Assembly (NCBI GenBank): GCA_028285545.1
Contig: JANQPA010000054.1
Span: 1 to 64,000 of the forward strand
Length of the DNA stretch: 64,000 nucleotides
Direction: 5' to 3'
Source: Saprospiraceae bacterium
GTDB lineage: Bacteria > Bacteroidota > Bacteroidia > Chitinophagales > Saprospiraceae
The notes below the pieces were generated by a model. The model was not told where the DNA came from, made no database searches, and saw nothing but the letters and a program-made list of their open reading frames with translations. Shown piece after piece: positions 51,936 to 60,625 of this stretch. A program made the position numbers and the translations under genes. The first letter of the stretch is position 1, and each line of letters starts with the position of its first letter.

Positions 51936-54563
51936 ATGAGCAATAACATCTCGAACAACGGGACCGAAAACGGATCAGATAATATCATTAGCCTTAATGG
52001 CATGTACAAAGATTATTTTCTTGATTATGCCTCTTATGTCATACTCGAGCGCGCCGTTCCCGGGATCAATGACGGACTGAAACCTGTACAAAGAAGAATT
52101 CTTCATTCCATGAAAGAAATGGATGATGGCCGATTTCATAAGGTAGCCAATATTATAGGCCAAACCATGCAATATCATCCTCATGGTGATGCTGCTATTG
52201 GTGCAGCGCTTGTTAATATGGGTCAAAAGGATCTTTTGATTGACTGCCAGGGGAATTGGGGAGATGTTCGCACAGGTGATAGCGCTGCCGCTTCAAGATA
52301 TATCGAAGCCCGCCTTACTAAGTTCGCCTTAGAAGTGGCTTTCAACAAACAAACAACAGATTGGCAATTGTCTTATGATGGGCGAAAAAATGAACCTATC
52401 GCCCTACCCATGAAATTTCCCCTCTTGCTGGCTCATGGTGCGGAAGGGATTGCAGTGGGTTTATCAACTAAGATACTCCCCCATAACTTTATTGAACTAC
52501 TTAAGGCCTCTATCAAAATATTACAGGATAAAAGAGTAAAAATCTATCCTGATTTCCTTACCGGAGGTCAAATAGATGTGAGTGATTATAATGGGGGTAA
52601 ACGAGGAGGCAAGGTAAAAGTCAGGGCCAAGATTATTAAAATCGATAAGAGTACGCTGGCTGTTAAGGAATTACCCTACGGTGTCACTACTAGCAATTTG
52701 ATCGACAGCATTATCAAAGCCAATGATAAAGGTAAGATTAAGGTCAAAAAGGTGTCAGATAATACCGCTAAAGAGGTGGAGGTTTTGATAGAACTGCCAT
52801 CAGGGGAATCGCCGGATGTGGCTATTGATGCCCTTTATGCATTTACCAATTGTGAGATTTCAATATCCCCAAATGCCTGCGTTATTATTGATGATAAGCC
52901 CCATTTTTTGACGGTTGAAGAAATTCTCCGAACCTCTACCGAGCAAACTAAAGAATTGCTCAAACTAGAATTGCTGATAAAGCAAGCCGAATTAGAGGAA
53001 AAATGGCATATGGCCAGCCTCGAAAAAATATTTATCGAAAATAGAATTTATCGCGAAATCGAAGAGTGCGAAAGCTTTGAAGAGGTCATAGAAACCATCG
53101 ATCGTGAATTAAGGAAATATGTCCGTACCCCTGGCGATGAGAAACTTCCTAAAGATCAACGACTCCTTCTAAAGCGGGATATCACTCAGGAAGATATTAT
53201 TAAACTGACAGAGATTAAGATTAAAAGAATCTCCAAGTACAACTCCTTTAAGGCCGATGAGCAAATTGCCAAACTGGAAGAAGAACTCAAACAAGTAAGA
53301 TTCGACCTGGAGCATTTAACAGATTTTGCCATTGCCTATTTTGAGCGGCTCCTTGATAAATTTGGTAAAGGAAAAGAAAGACGTACAAGCATTACTACTT
53401 TCGAACAAATTGCAAGAGCAGAAGTCGTAGCTAATAATGCAAAACTTTATGTAAATCGAAAAGAAGGATTTATCGGTACTGGGCTGAAAAAGGATGATTT
53501 TGTTACGGATTGCTCCGATATTGATGATATCATTGTATTTAGGGCAGACGGAAAATTTGTAGTTACCCGAATAGCAGAGAAAGTTTTTGTGGGTAAAAAC
53601 ATTCTTCATGTGGATGTTTGGAAAAAGGGTGACGACCGGACCACCTATAATATGATTTATGTAGATGCCAAGTCAGGAAGGAGCATGGCTAAACGTTTTC
53701 ATGTAACAGCTATTACCCGAGACAGAGAATACGATTTGACCAAAGGAGCCAAAGGCTCTAAAGCTTTATATTTTACAGCAAATCCAAATGGAGAGGCTGA
53801 AACTGTTAATATTCAACTTACTCAGGGTTGTTCTGCCAGAAATAAAATCTTTGATTTTGATTTCGGCGAGCTGGCTATAAAAGGAAGAGCTTCCCAAGGA
53901 AACATTGTTACCAAATATCCCATTCGCAAGATTACACAGCTAGAGGTAGGAAAGTCCACTCTCGGTGCACTCAAAGTTTGGATGGATGAAGTAAGTGGCA
54001 AATTAAACACAGAAGAAAGAGGAAAGTATTTGGGAGAATACGATACGGGCGACCACTTAATAACCATTTATAAAAATGGTTCCTATGAAATTGTAGACAT
54101 GGACATGAATCGGCGTTTTGAAATTAAAGACCTTTTGTATATTGGAAAATTCGATGAAAAAGTTGTTGTAAGTGCAGTTTATTATGAAGGAAGCAAAAAA
54201 TGGACCATGGTCAAGAGGTTTAATATAGAAACCAGTTCCATCAACCAAAATTTCCCATTTATTCCTGAGCATAGAAGCAGTCGCTTACTTTTTGTTAGTA
54301 CCAAATCCAATGTAAATATTGAGTATACTGAAAAAAATGGAGGAGGAGCAAAAAAACAACAAACAATCAACCTGGATGAATTTATCGATGTCAAAGGCTG
54401 GAAGGCTTTGGGGAATAAATTAAGCGATCAAAAAATTACCGGAGTCAAAGAAATTATGGCCGAGACCAAAACTGAAAAAGAGAATACAAATGAGAAAGAT
54501 GTTCTTAGAGCAGGAGATTCCATTGAATTCGATTTGGATGATAACCAAGGTAAGTTATTCTAA
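51936..54563 (+). CDS. parC: Topoisomerase IV subunit A (ParC)
   Basis: An 875-residue type IIA topoisomerase subunit. The breakage-reunion domain has GLKPVQRRILHSM, QYHPHGDAAIGAALVNM and the catalytic tyrosine Y122 in SAAASRYIEARL. The middle is a coiled coil (about 330-460), and the C-terminal beta-pinwheel has repeats such as KGRASQGNIVTKYPIRKI. Topoisomerase IV decatenates replicated chromosomes with ParE. ParE is often adjacent in Bacteroidota but is not in this window. The C-terminal 40 residues are acidic and low-complexity. Confidence 0.93.
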   Translation: MSNNISNNGTENGSDNIISLNGMYKDYFLDYASYVILERAVPGINDGLKPVQRRILHSMKEMDDGRFHKVANIIGQTMQYHPHGDAAIGAALVNMGQKDLLIDCQGNWGDVRTGDSAAASRYIEARLTKFALEVAFNKQTTDWQLSYDGRKNEPIALPMKFPLLLAHGAEGIAVGLSTKILPHNFIELLKASIKILQDKRVKIYPDFLTGGQIDVSDYNGGKRGGKVKVRAKIIKIDKSTLAVKELPYGVTTSNLIDSIIKANDKGKIKVKKVSDNTAKEVEVLIELPSGESPDVAIDALYAFTNCEISISPNACVIIDDKPHFLTVEEILRTSTEQTKELLKLELLIKQAELEEKWHMASLEKIFIENRIYREIEECESFEEVIETIDRELRKYVRTPGDEKLPKDQRLLLKRDITQEDIIKLTEIKIKRISKYNSFKADEQIAKLEEELKQVRFDLEHLTDFAIAYFERLLDKFGKGKERRTSITTFEQIARAEVVANNAKLYVNRKEGFIGTGLKKDDFVTDCSDIDDIIVFRADGKFVVTRIAEKVFVGKNILHVDVWKKGDDRTTYNMIYVDAKSGRSMAKRFHVTAITRDREYDLTKGAKGSKALYFTANPNGEAETVNIQLTQGCSARNKIFDFDFGELAIKGRASQGNIVTKYPIRKITQLEVGKSTLGALKVWMDEVSGKLNTEERGKYLGEYDTGDHLITIYKNGSYEIVDMDMNRRFEIKDLLYIGKFDEKVVVSAVYYEGSKKWTMVKRFNIETSSINQNFPFIPEHRSSRLLFVSTKSNVNIEYTEKNGGGAKKQQTINLDEFIDVKGWKALGNKLSDQKITGVKEIMAETKTEKENTNEKDVLRAGDSIEFDLDDNQGKLF

Positions 54564-54592
54564 TAAAATTACTATCATAGAAAGATTTGCTT

Positions 54593-55336
54593 ATGTCTAG
54601 ATCCTCTAGAATAGTAAAATCGCTATTGTCACTCGATATGAAAAATCTCGCTATCGAGCTGATTATTGTTGTGGTTGGAGTTTTAATAGCTGTAGGTATT
54701 GATGATTATGCTTCTAACTTAAAAAAAAGAACTACAGCCAATACTTACCTAGAGAATCTTCATGCGGATATTGTTAAGGATACTGCTGAATTAGTACGAT
54801 CTATTGATTTTGCTCAAACAAAGGTTAATAACCTTAAACTCGTTCTGGATACTTTGGCAAGTGGACATATCCCAGAAGCTCCTATTGAGCCATTCCTTAA
54901 TCCTCATATACAATTTATTGGACTCGAGAATCATATATCTTTCCAAACCCAAACGATTGAAGCCCTGCGAGAAACTGGTAATTTCGAACTCATCCAAAAT
55001 GATTCATTGGTTAACCTTCTCTTCGAATACCAAAAAACTTGTACCACTCTTTTAACCTCAGAAGCTGCAGACAACCGGTTCATCCGAGATGTCATCGAAG
55101 TTTATCTTTATGAAAATATTCCGCTCCGCAGGCTAAATCCTTTTGTTAATTTCTATCCTAAAAACAATCCTTTGGTTAGTAATGAAGAGTGGTTTGATAT
55201 CCTAACGGAAAAAAAATTCGAGAACCTGATGCTGGCCAGCATGCTTAGAGCAATGATAATTATTGATACCTACAGCGATACCTTAAATATGGCTAAAAAA
55301 ATAATCCTGGAAATTGAGGATATGCTTGCCAAATAA
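54593..55336 (+). CDS. DUF6090 family membrane protein
   Basis: A 247-residue protein with a membrane helix at about 20-42 (IELIIVVVGVLIAVGIDDY) followed by a helical domain (about 45-240). The hydrophobic signature and the ETGNFELIQND block resemble DUF6090, as does the gene at 23108. The ATG at 54593 is used; a TTG two codons earlier is not. It starts about 30 bp after parC in the same direction. Confidence 0.75.
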   Translation: MSRSSRIVKSLLSLDMKNLAIELIIVVVGVLIAVGIDDYASNLKKRTTANTYLENLHADIVKDTAELVRSIDFAQTKVNNLKLVLDTLASGHIPEAPIEPFLNPHIQFIGLENHISFQTQTIEALRETGNFELIQNDSLVNLLFEYQKTCTTLLTSEAADNRFIRDVIEVYLYENIPLRRLNPFVNFYPKNNPLVSNEEWFDILTEKKFENLMLASMLRAMIIIDTYSDTLNMAKKIILEIEDMLAK

Positions 55337-55381
55337 TTATAATGTCCCCTCTTCTCAGGAATCTTAATTACCAATTTATCC

Positions 55382-55389
55382 TACCTTTG
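55382..55389 (+). promoter_or_regulatory. Candidate -7 box of the carbonic anhydrase gene
   Basis: TACCTTTG, an exact match to TAnnTTTG, 21 bp before the start codon. No clear -33 TTG. Confidence 0.45.
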
Positions 55390-55409
55390 TAAAAAGTTGA
55401 TAACGGATT

Positions 55410-55922
55410 ATGGCACTCATAAAAGAAGTGAGAGGTTTCAGCCCTCAATTTGGTCAAAATTGCTATCTATCAGAAAATGCAACCATCATCGGCGACGTAA
55501 TAATGGGAGATAATTGCAGCATTTGGTTCCAGTCAGTCGTAAGAGGTGATGTTAACTCCATCCGAATGGGAAATAAGGTCAATGTACAAGATGGAGCCAT
55601 CATACATTGCACCTACCAAACCGCCCCTACCCACATTGGTGATAATGTATCCATTGGTCATCGAGCCATCGTTCATGGTTGCACTTTAAGGAATAATATC
55701 CTGGTAGGTATGGGAGCCATCATTATGGACCATGCCATTGTTGAGGATAATGTATTGATAGCAGCTGGTGCCGTAGTCCTGGAAAATAGTCTACTCGAAT
55801 CTGGATATATTTATGCAGGGGTGCCTGCCAAAAAAATTAAAGCAATTAGTGAAGAACGTTTCAAGGATACCATCGAGCGTATTTCGAATAATTATGTGAT
55901 GTATGCGGGATGGTTTGAGTGA
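55410..55922 (+). CDS. Gamma carbonic anhydrase family protein
   Basis: A 170-residue left-handed beta-helix protein of the gamma carbonic anhydrase/transferase (YrdA) type: hexapeptide repeats, zinc-binding histidines in AIIHCTYQTAPTHIGDNVSIGHRAIVHGC (three His) and YIYAGVPAKKIK at the C-terminus. Members hydrate CO2 or act as scaffolds; activity here is likely but not proven. Confidence 0.9.
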   Translation: MALIKEVRGFSPQFGQNCYLSENATIIGDVIMGDNCSIWFQSVVRGDVNSIRMGNKVNVQDGAIIHCTYQTAPTHIGDNVSIGHRAIVHGCTLRNNILVGMGAIIMDHAIVEDNVLIAAGAVVLENSLLESGYIYAGVPAKKIKAISEERFKDTIERISNNYVMYAGWFE

Positions 55923-55929
55923 GGACGTT

Positions 55930-55961
55930 TTCAAGTGTTCAAGTGTTAGTGTTAGTGTTTT
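55930..55961 (+). repeat. Short tandem repeats next to repeat copy C
   Basis: Two copies of TTCAAGTG and three of TTAGTG-like units run in direct tandem directly after the carbonic anhydrase stop. Confidence 0.45.
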
Positions 55962-55983
55962 TGGATTGCGAAATTTGAGGTGA

Positions 55984-56069
55984 AGTTGTTTATTGTAGCT
56001 TTTTTCTCACGCAGATTCCGCTAATTTCGCAGATAATTATTCGCGTAATTTGCGAAATCTGCGTGCTCA
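55984..56069 (+). repeat. Dispersed CACGCAGATTT-type repeat, copy C, as a hairpin
   Basis: Starts AGTTGTTTATTGTAGC then TTTTTTCTCACGCAGATT, followed by an imperfect inverted repeat (56009-56066) in which CACGCAGATTCCGCTAATTT pairs with AATTTGCGAAATCTGCGTG. The longest copy in the window. Confidence 0.6.
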
Positions 56070-56151
56070 AAAGAGCTCAAATAATTAGCAATACCTTAAA
56101 TAAACTATTACTTAGCACCACACATTTTAATTAAACCAATAATTTCCCCAA

Positions 56152-57369
56152 ATGAAACATTTTACCTTTTTCCTTTTCGTCTTTTGTATAGGTTTCCTGC
56201 AAGCCCAGAATCCACTTCCTATTCTACAACCTGAATTAGGCTATCTACCAGATTTTTCTGCCAAAGGCCTTGAAAAGTTAAAACAAATGGAAAGACGATT
56301 CATTGAACTCAATAATAAAGCAACTCCATTTAGTGAATTAAGTGAAGAAGACCAATGGATTGTACAAAATTTTGATGACACAAAGGAGTCACCTTATGAG
56401 GTTATTGGTGCAGGTTGTAGCTGGTATTGTGGAGGTGATTCCATTGGGGTGAGCAGTTCCTCCTTTTTATCTAGCAATAATAAGGCTTACAATTATGTCC
56501 CTTTAAATGCCCATGATCTAAATTTTAAAACAGCATGGGTGGAAGGAGTCAAAGGTAATGGCATAGGAGAATACTTAGAATACCGCTTTGATAATACTCA
56601 TCCCAGGGTAACCGAAATTATCATCCACAATGGGTATGTCAAAACTGATAAAGCCTGGAAAGAAAATGGTCGAGTGAAAAAGATGAAGATGATCATGAAC
56701 GGAAAACCTTATGCCCTATTAGATCTTAAGGATACTAAAGCCGCGCAGCATTTTAAATTTGAACCCCTGGGTCGACGACAAGATGGAAGAGACCTGTATA
56801 TCAGATTTGAAATCATGGAAGTTTACCCAGGATCAAAATATGAAGATGTAGCCATTTCTGAAATATACTTTGATGGAATCGATGTCCATTGCCTGGCTGG
56901 AGAAAGCTTGATTACCCTGGCAAACAATTCTGCTAAACAAATCCAAGCATTGCAGAAAGGAGATGAAATATTGATTCGTCAAATTAATACTCAAAAAGAA
57001 GATAAATTTAAGGTAGAACAAATTTACCAGGTAAGTCATTCTTCTATTGTTGTTCTGGAATTTGAAAATGGAGAACGACTACAAATAACCAGAGATCATC
57101 CTCTTTACAGTTGTACTGAAGGGTGGGTAGCAATAGATCCTATAGCTGCCAACCGATACCATCATTTTTCAAATATTAATACATTAACACCCGGGGACAA
57201 AATCTTATGGAGAGATCCTCAAGAGGGGAAGTTTAAAATCACTTCTTTAAAATCCTTTCAAATTATTGAAAAATCAATCGATACCTATACTTTATCAGGC
57301 ATCCCTTCTGGATGGGGCTTTATAGCTAATGGAATCCTTGTCGCAGGAGATACTGCTGTAAATCATTAA
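56152..57369 (+). CDS. Secreted protein with C-terminal Hint domain
   Basis: A 405-residue protein with a signal peptide (1-19). Residues about 80-243 form an NADase-type glycan-binding or discoidin-like beta domain (GAGCSWYCGGDSIGV, AHDLNFKTAWVEGVKGNGIGE, YIRFEIMEVYPGSKYEDVAISEIYFDG core EDVAISEIYFDG). Residues 247-405 are a Hint (hedgehog/intein) domain: catalytic C247 in CLAGESLITL, block B TRDHPLYS and the end GFIANGILVAGD. The protein ends in AVNH rather than carrying a C-terminal toxin or extein. It is the first gene of an operon with a small acidic protein 7 bp downstream. Confidence 0.8.
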   Translation: MKHFTFFLFVFCIGFLQAQNPLPILQPELGYLPDFSAKGLEKLKQMERRFIELNNKATPFSELSEEDQWIVQNFDDTKESPYEVIGAGCSWYCGGDSIGVSSSSFLSSNNKAYNYVPLNAHDLNFKTAWVEGVKGNGIGEYLEYRFDNTHPRVTEIIIHNGYVKTDKAWKENGRVKKMKMIMNGKPYALLDLKDTKAAQHFKFEPLGRRQDGRDLYIRFEIMEVYPGSKYEDVAISEIYFDGIDVHCLAGESLITLANNSAKQIQALQKGDEILIRQINTQKEDKFKVEQIYQVSHSSIVVLEFENGERLQITRDHPLYSCTEGWVAIDPIAANRYHHFSNINTLTPGDKILWRDPQEGKFKITSLKSFQIIEKSIDTYTLSGIPSGWGFIANGILVAGDTAVNH

Positions 57370-57376
57370 AGCATTT

Positions 57377-57712
57377 ATGAATCATAAAAATCAGGAACAA
57401 ATACAGGCTCTTATAGTAAAAGACTTTGAATTGGAAAGCGTTGAAGAGAAACTGAGTGAAGAGGAACTTTTCAATCTTCTCGCCAATCAAATTGCTTATA
57501 TGATTGAACATCAACTGGAGATGCTGATGAGTTTGATGTATCGCCTGGATATTGACGAAAACAAAGTAAATTTTGCACTCTCCCCATTTGCTCCTGACCC
57601 TCCTAATATTGGGATTGCCAAGCTTGTATTAGAAAGGCAAAAGCAGAGAGTATTCACCAAATCCTTTTATAGACAAAAGCCATTAGAGGATATGGATGGT
57701 TTGGAATTATGA
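57377..57712 (+). CDS. Small acidic protein following the Hint gene
   Basis: A 111-residue soluble protein without signal peptide. It is helical with acidic N-terminus (SVEEKLSEEELFNLLANQ), a QLEMLMSLMYRLDIDENKV core and a basic C-terminal segment (AKLVLERQKQRVFTKSFYR). It is not recognised beyond the impression of a conserved Bacteroidota family. It starts 7 bp after the Hint gene stop, so the two are probably co-translated. Confidence 0.65.
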   Translation: MNHKNQEQIQALIVKDFELESVEEKLSEEELFNLLANQIAYMIEHQLEMLMSLMYRLDIDENKVNFALSPFAPDPPNIGIAKLVLERQKQRVFTKSFYRQKPLEDMDGLEL

Positions 57713-57762
57713 TGTTTGTCATTGTAGATATTTCAAAGTATTCTTAAATTAGGAGGGCTAAA

Positions 57763-57770
57763 TATTTTTG
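57763..57770 (+). promoter_or_regulatory. Candidate -7 box of the DUF membrane gene
   Basis: TATTTTTG fits TAnnTTTG, 34 bp before the start at 57805; a -33 element is not obvious. Confidence 0.35.
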
Positions 57771-57804
57771 AAGATAAATTCCCTAAGTCTCGAGACCCAA
57801 TATT

Positions 57805-58302
57805 ATGGAAAATATACTTTTTATTGAAAATCAACGCTTTCGTCAACCTTGGATATGGGTGGTTTTAATAGGTATTCTCTTACTTACCTTGTGGGGTTTT
57901 ATACAACAGGTTGTCTTAGGAATTCCCTGGGGAAATAATCCTGGTTCAGATACTGTAGTAATTTTGTCTACACTTATACCCATTAGCTTGATTTTTTTAT
58001 TTGGGTTCATGTCACTCAAAACGGAGGTCACCAATGAAGAAATCCGGATTGCTTTTTTTCCTTTTATTTCTAGAAGATATCAATGGGAAGATATTGAAAA
58101 AGCTTATATCCGCCGATATAAACCATTAGCTGAATACGGAGGTTGGGGAATTCGTTTCGGTCCCAAAGGGAAAGCATATAATGTTTCAGGGAATATGGGC
58201 TTACAGTTGGTATTAAAAAATGGCAAGCGGATTTTAATTGGCACCCAGCTTCCCGATGAACTGGGACGAGTGGTTAATTTGATTCACCCTTTTGTTGAAT
58301 AA
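57805..58302 (+). CDS. Two-helix membrane protein with PH-like C-terminus
   Basis: A 165-residue protein with two hydrophobic helices (about 15-40 and 50-70) and a soluble C-terminal beta-rich domain (EIRIAFFPFISRRYQWEDI, RYKPLAEYGGWGIRFGP, GKAYNVSGNMGLQL) of a bacterial PH-like or DUF6141 type. Function is not known. A group of hairpins follows. Confidence 0.7.
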   Translation: MENILFIENQRFRQPWIWVVLIGILLLTLWGFIQQVVLGIPWGNNPGSDTVVILSTLIPISLIFLFGFMSLKTEVTNEEIRIAFFPFISRRYQWEDIEKAYIRRYKPLAEYGGWGIRFGPKGKAYNVSGNMGLQLVLKNGKRILIGTQLPDELGRVVNLIHPFVE

Positions 58303-58323
58303 TAAGTATTTTGGTAGAATTTA

Positions 58324-58427
58324 CTTAACCTAAGCCCGCGGCACTGGCTTATGTTAAGTTTAGAATAGGGGGAGGCGGCCGCCTCCCCTATTCTAAACTT
58401 AAACTTGTCCGCCTACTTACCTGGCGG
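58324..58427. terminator. Overlapping terminator hairpins
   Basis: Three hairpins lie between convergent genes. CTTAACCTAAGCC pairs with GGCTTATGTTAAG (58324-58358, one mismatch). TTAAGTTTAGAATAGGGGGAGGC pairs with its complement (58354-58402, one bulged base; piece TTAAGTTTAGAATAGG shown). TCCGCC pairs with GGCGGA (58407-58427). The first two share bases 58354-58358 and cannot both form fully, giving alternative structures. Confidence 0.65.
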
Positions 58428-58443
58428 AATATTCGTTTTGATC

Positions 58444-59781
58444 TCAGGTTTTGATCCAGTATAGGGTATTTTTTAGCCACGATAATTTTTCTTTTTTTAA
58501 TGGTATGAGATCTGGGAAATATCGATTCATCAGATGAATTGAAGTTGACATAACCACTTCACTAAATTCAAATTGATTAATACTTCCTATATACACCGTA
58601 CGGTTTTGTCCCTGTGCAGATAATAAAGATTGATATCCTTTAAAACTGGCGAAATGTGGAAAAAAGTCTTTCCATATTTTTACCTCGTGAATTTGCTCTA
58701 TCCCAATGTTCAAAGAATCCAGATTATGGCGAACCAATTTTTTTACTTGTGGAACAGTAAAATTATTATCAATCCTTACATAACAAACCGCAAGAGCACA
58801 ATTTCTATACGGCACTGCAATCATTTTTACCCCAATTTTCTTAGCTAAATTAGATTTGATAATTAGTTTGGTATTTCTTTGAGTGGTCAATGAACACAAA
58901 ACAGTGGCATAAGGGGCATACCTAAGTTCTTTTAAAAAATGAGATTCAGCTTTACTTGGATTGGAAAGAGCTTCTACAAGATGTGGACTTGAAATAACTA
59001 CATGATCAAAAGTTTCGCTACCTAAATTGGATTCTACAACTACATTATCACCATTTCGAATAATAGTATGTACTTCAGCACCAGTTAATATATCTAGGTC
59101 ATAATTTTTAGCCATTTTTTTCACCAATTCTCCATAGCCATTAAGCAAGCCTTTAACGAAAATCGACTTCCCAAACATAATGGTAACCACAAGTCCAAAA
59201 AATCCCAAAATATCTACCTCACCCAAAATATACCAGGCTGGAAGTTCAGTTTGCGTTTTGTATCCCCAGGCAGCAACAGGAAGGTCAAACCAATGTACCA
59301 GGTCTTCCATGCCATTTTCCAGACAATAACGGGCAAAAGGAAGATGATAAACTTCAGGAAGGTTCTCTTTATACCCTGTTTTAGTAAGATATCTGCTTTG
59401 GAATTCATTGACACGCTTCAAGTACTCTTTTAGCTGGGGTATCATTCTCAGCCTGGCACCCTTTCGCCAATAATGAGGTCTAAGAGGTGTTATTTTTCCA
59501 GTATCCTGAATGAAATTATAAGGTGTTGTATGGATCAAAGGTTCTTCTAATATCCGAGCATATTTAATCAGGTTATGAAAATGAAAAGCTGCAACAGTGG
59601 CCCCCATGTCTACAGAATGCAATTTGCCATCTATAGTAATTTTTTTGGTCAGACATTTTCCTCCAATCTCTTCCTGACGTTCAAAAACCTTCACCTTATA
59701 TCCTTTCTCTAATAGTCGGATTGCTGCCGTTACACCTGCCAGTCCAGCACCAATAATAGCAATGGAATTTCCTTGCCCCAT
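58444..59781 (-). CDS. FAD-dependent amine-oxidase-like oxidoreductase
   Basis: A 445-residue flavoprotein. The N-terminal Rossmann motif IIGAGLAGVTAAIRLLEKGY is followed by an FAD-binding segment (EEIGGKCLT, VDMGATVAAF). The middle substrate domain has hydrophobic stretches (ILGFFGLVVTIMFGKS), and the C-terminal end has VYIGSINQFEFSEVVMST. It resembles the NAD(P)-binding amino-oxidase/desaturase family; the substrate is unknown. It is the last gene of a three-gene minus-strand operon, 1 bp from the hydrolase. Confidence 0.82.
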   Translation of the reverse strand: MGQGNSIAIIGAGLAGVTAAIRLLEKGYKVKVFERQEEIGGKCLTKKITIDGKLHSVDMGATVAAFHFHNLIKYARILEEPLIHTTPYNFIQDTGKITPLRPHYWRKGARLRMIPQLKEYLKRVNEFQSRYLTKTGYKENLPEVYHLPFARYCLENGMEDLVHWFDLPVAAWGYKTQTELPAWYILGEVDILGFFGLVVTIMFGKSIFVKGLLNGYGELVKKMAKNYDLDILTGAEVHTIIRNGDNVVVESNLGSETFDHVVISSPHLVEALSNPSKAESHFLKELRYAPYATVLCSLTTQRNTKLIIKSNLAKKIGVKMIAVPYRNCALAVCYVRIDNNFTVPQVKKLVRHNLDSLNIGIEQIHEVKIWKDFFPHFASFKGYQSLLSAQGQNRTVYIGSINQFEFSEVVMSTSIHLMNRYFPDLIPLKKEKLSWLKNTLYWIKT

Positions 59782-59782
59782 T

Positions 59783-60598
59783 TTATTCTCCTTTATATTT
59801 TATTTTTTCACCAATAATTTTTTCTAATTCAGCTGACCAAAGCATTCGAAAATGACCAGTACCTTCAATGCTTATTAATTCTGAATTTGAGGTCGCTTTT
59901 TGTACACTTTCGGTCCATTCAAACGGTAGAATCCGATCATTTTTATCTTGAATAAAAATGGCTTCCTTAATTTTTATAGACTTCACAAATTCACTTGCAT
60001 TAATACTTAAAGGATCTATACCCGTTTTTTCATGCATCAGATTCATCAAAGCAATTTTAGTTTTTTGGCTTAATCCCAAATCCTTGATGGTCAAATCAAA
60101 TCGATCTTCAAATCGATCGGGAGTAGTACATATTATCATTTGATTAATAGGGACTTCTTCTGTATATAAAGCCCATAATGTTAGAATACTACCTGCGGAA
60201 TGGGTCAAAATCAAGTCATATTCCTGCTTTTTCAGGTATTGCGAAATTATTTCGATATAATCCAAAAAAGGATTCTTGGTTTTTTGAGATTGCCCGTGGG
60301 CTGGTGCATCAAAGCTGAACACCTGAAAATCATTAGCCAACAGGACGGGAATAAGGTGCCCAAAATTGGAGGCCCTTCCCTCCCATCCGTGTACCAATAA
60401 GGCTTTACGCAAACCTGTCCCCCATTGGTAAGTCATTATTCTTTTCTTTTGAAAAAAAAATTGATCTTTTTTAGCCTCCTCAGTAATCTTTATTTCAAAG
60501 GGTCGGAGTTTTCGAGTTTGTGGATTTGAAAAACTCCAGAAAGCAATCTTTGCCACCAATTTTGGGGAAAGGGTCTCCAACAGCTTTAAAAATTGCAT
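59783..60598 (-). CDS. Alpha/beta hydrolase
   Basis: A 271-residue alpha/beta hydrolase: LLVHGWEGRASNFGHLIP with the oxyanion loop, FDAPAHGQSQKT, the nucleophile elbow LTHSAGSILTL, catalytic Asp in FIQDKNDRILPFEW and His in GTGHFRMLW. It lies between two FAD oxidoreductases and probably hydrolyses an ester or acyl substrate that they act on. Confidence 0.88.
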   Translation of the reverse strand: MQFLKLLETLSPKLVAKIAFWSFSNPQTRKLRPFEIKITEEAKKDQFFFQKKRIMTYQWGTGLRKALLVHGWEGRASNFGHLIPVLLANDFQVFSFDAPAHGQSQKTKNPFLDYIEIISQYLKKQEYDLILTHSAGSILTLWALYTEEVPINQMIICTTPDRFEDRFDLTIKDLGLSQKTKIALMNLMHEKTGIDPLSINASEFVKSIKIKEAIFIQDKNDRILPFEWTESVQKATSNSELISIEGTGHFRMLWSAELEKIIGEKIKYKGE

Positions 60599-60625
60599 AT
60601 AATTAGTTTAGGTGATGTTCAAATT

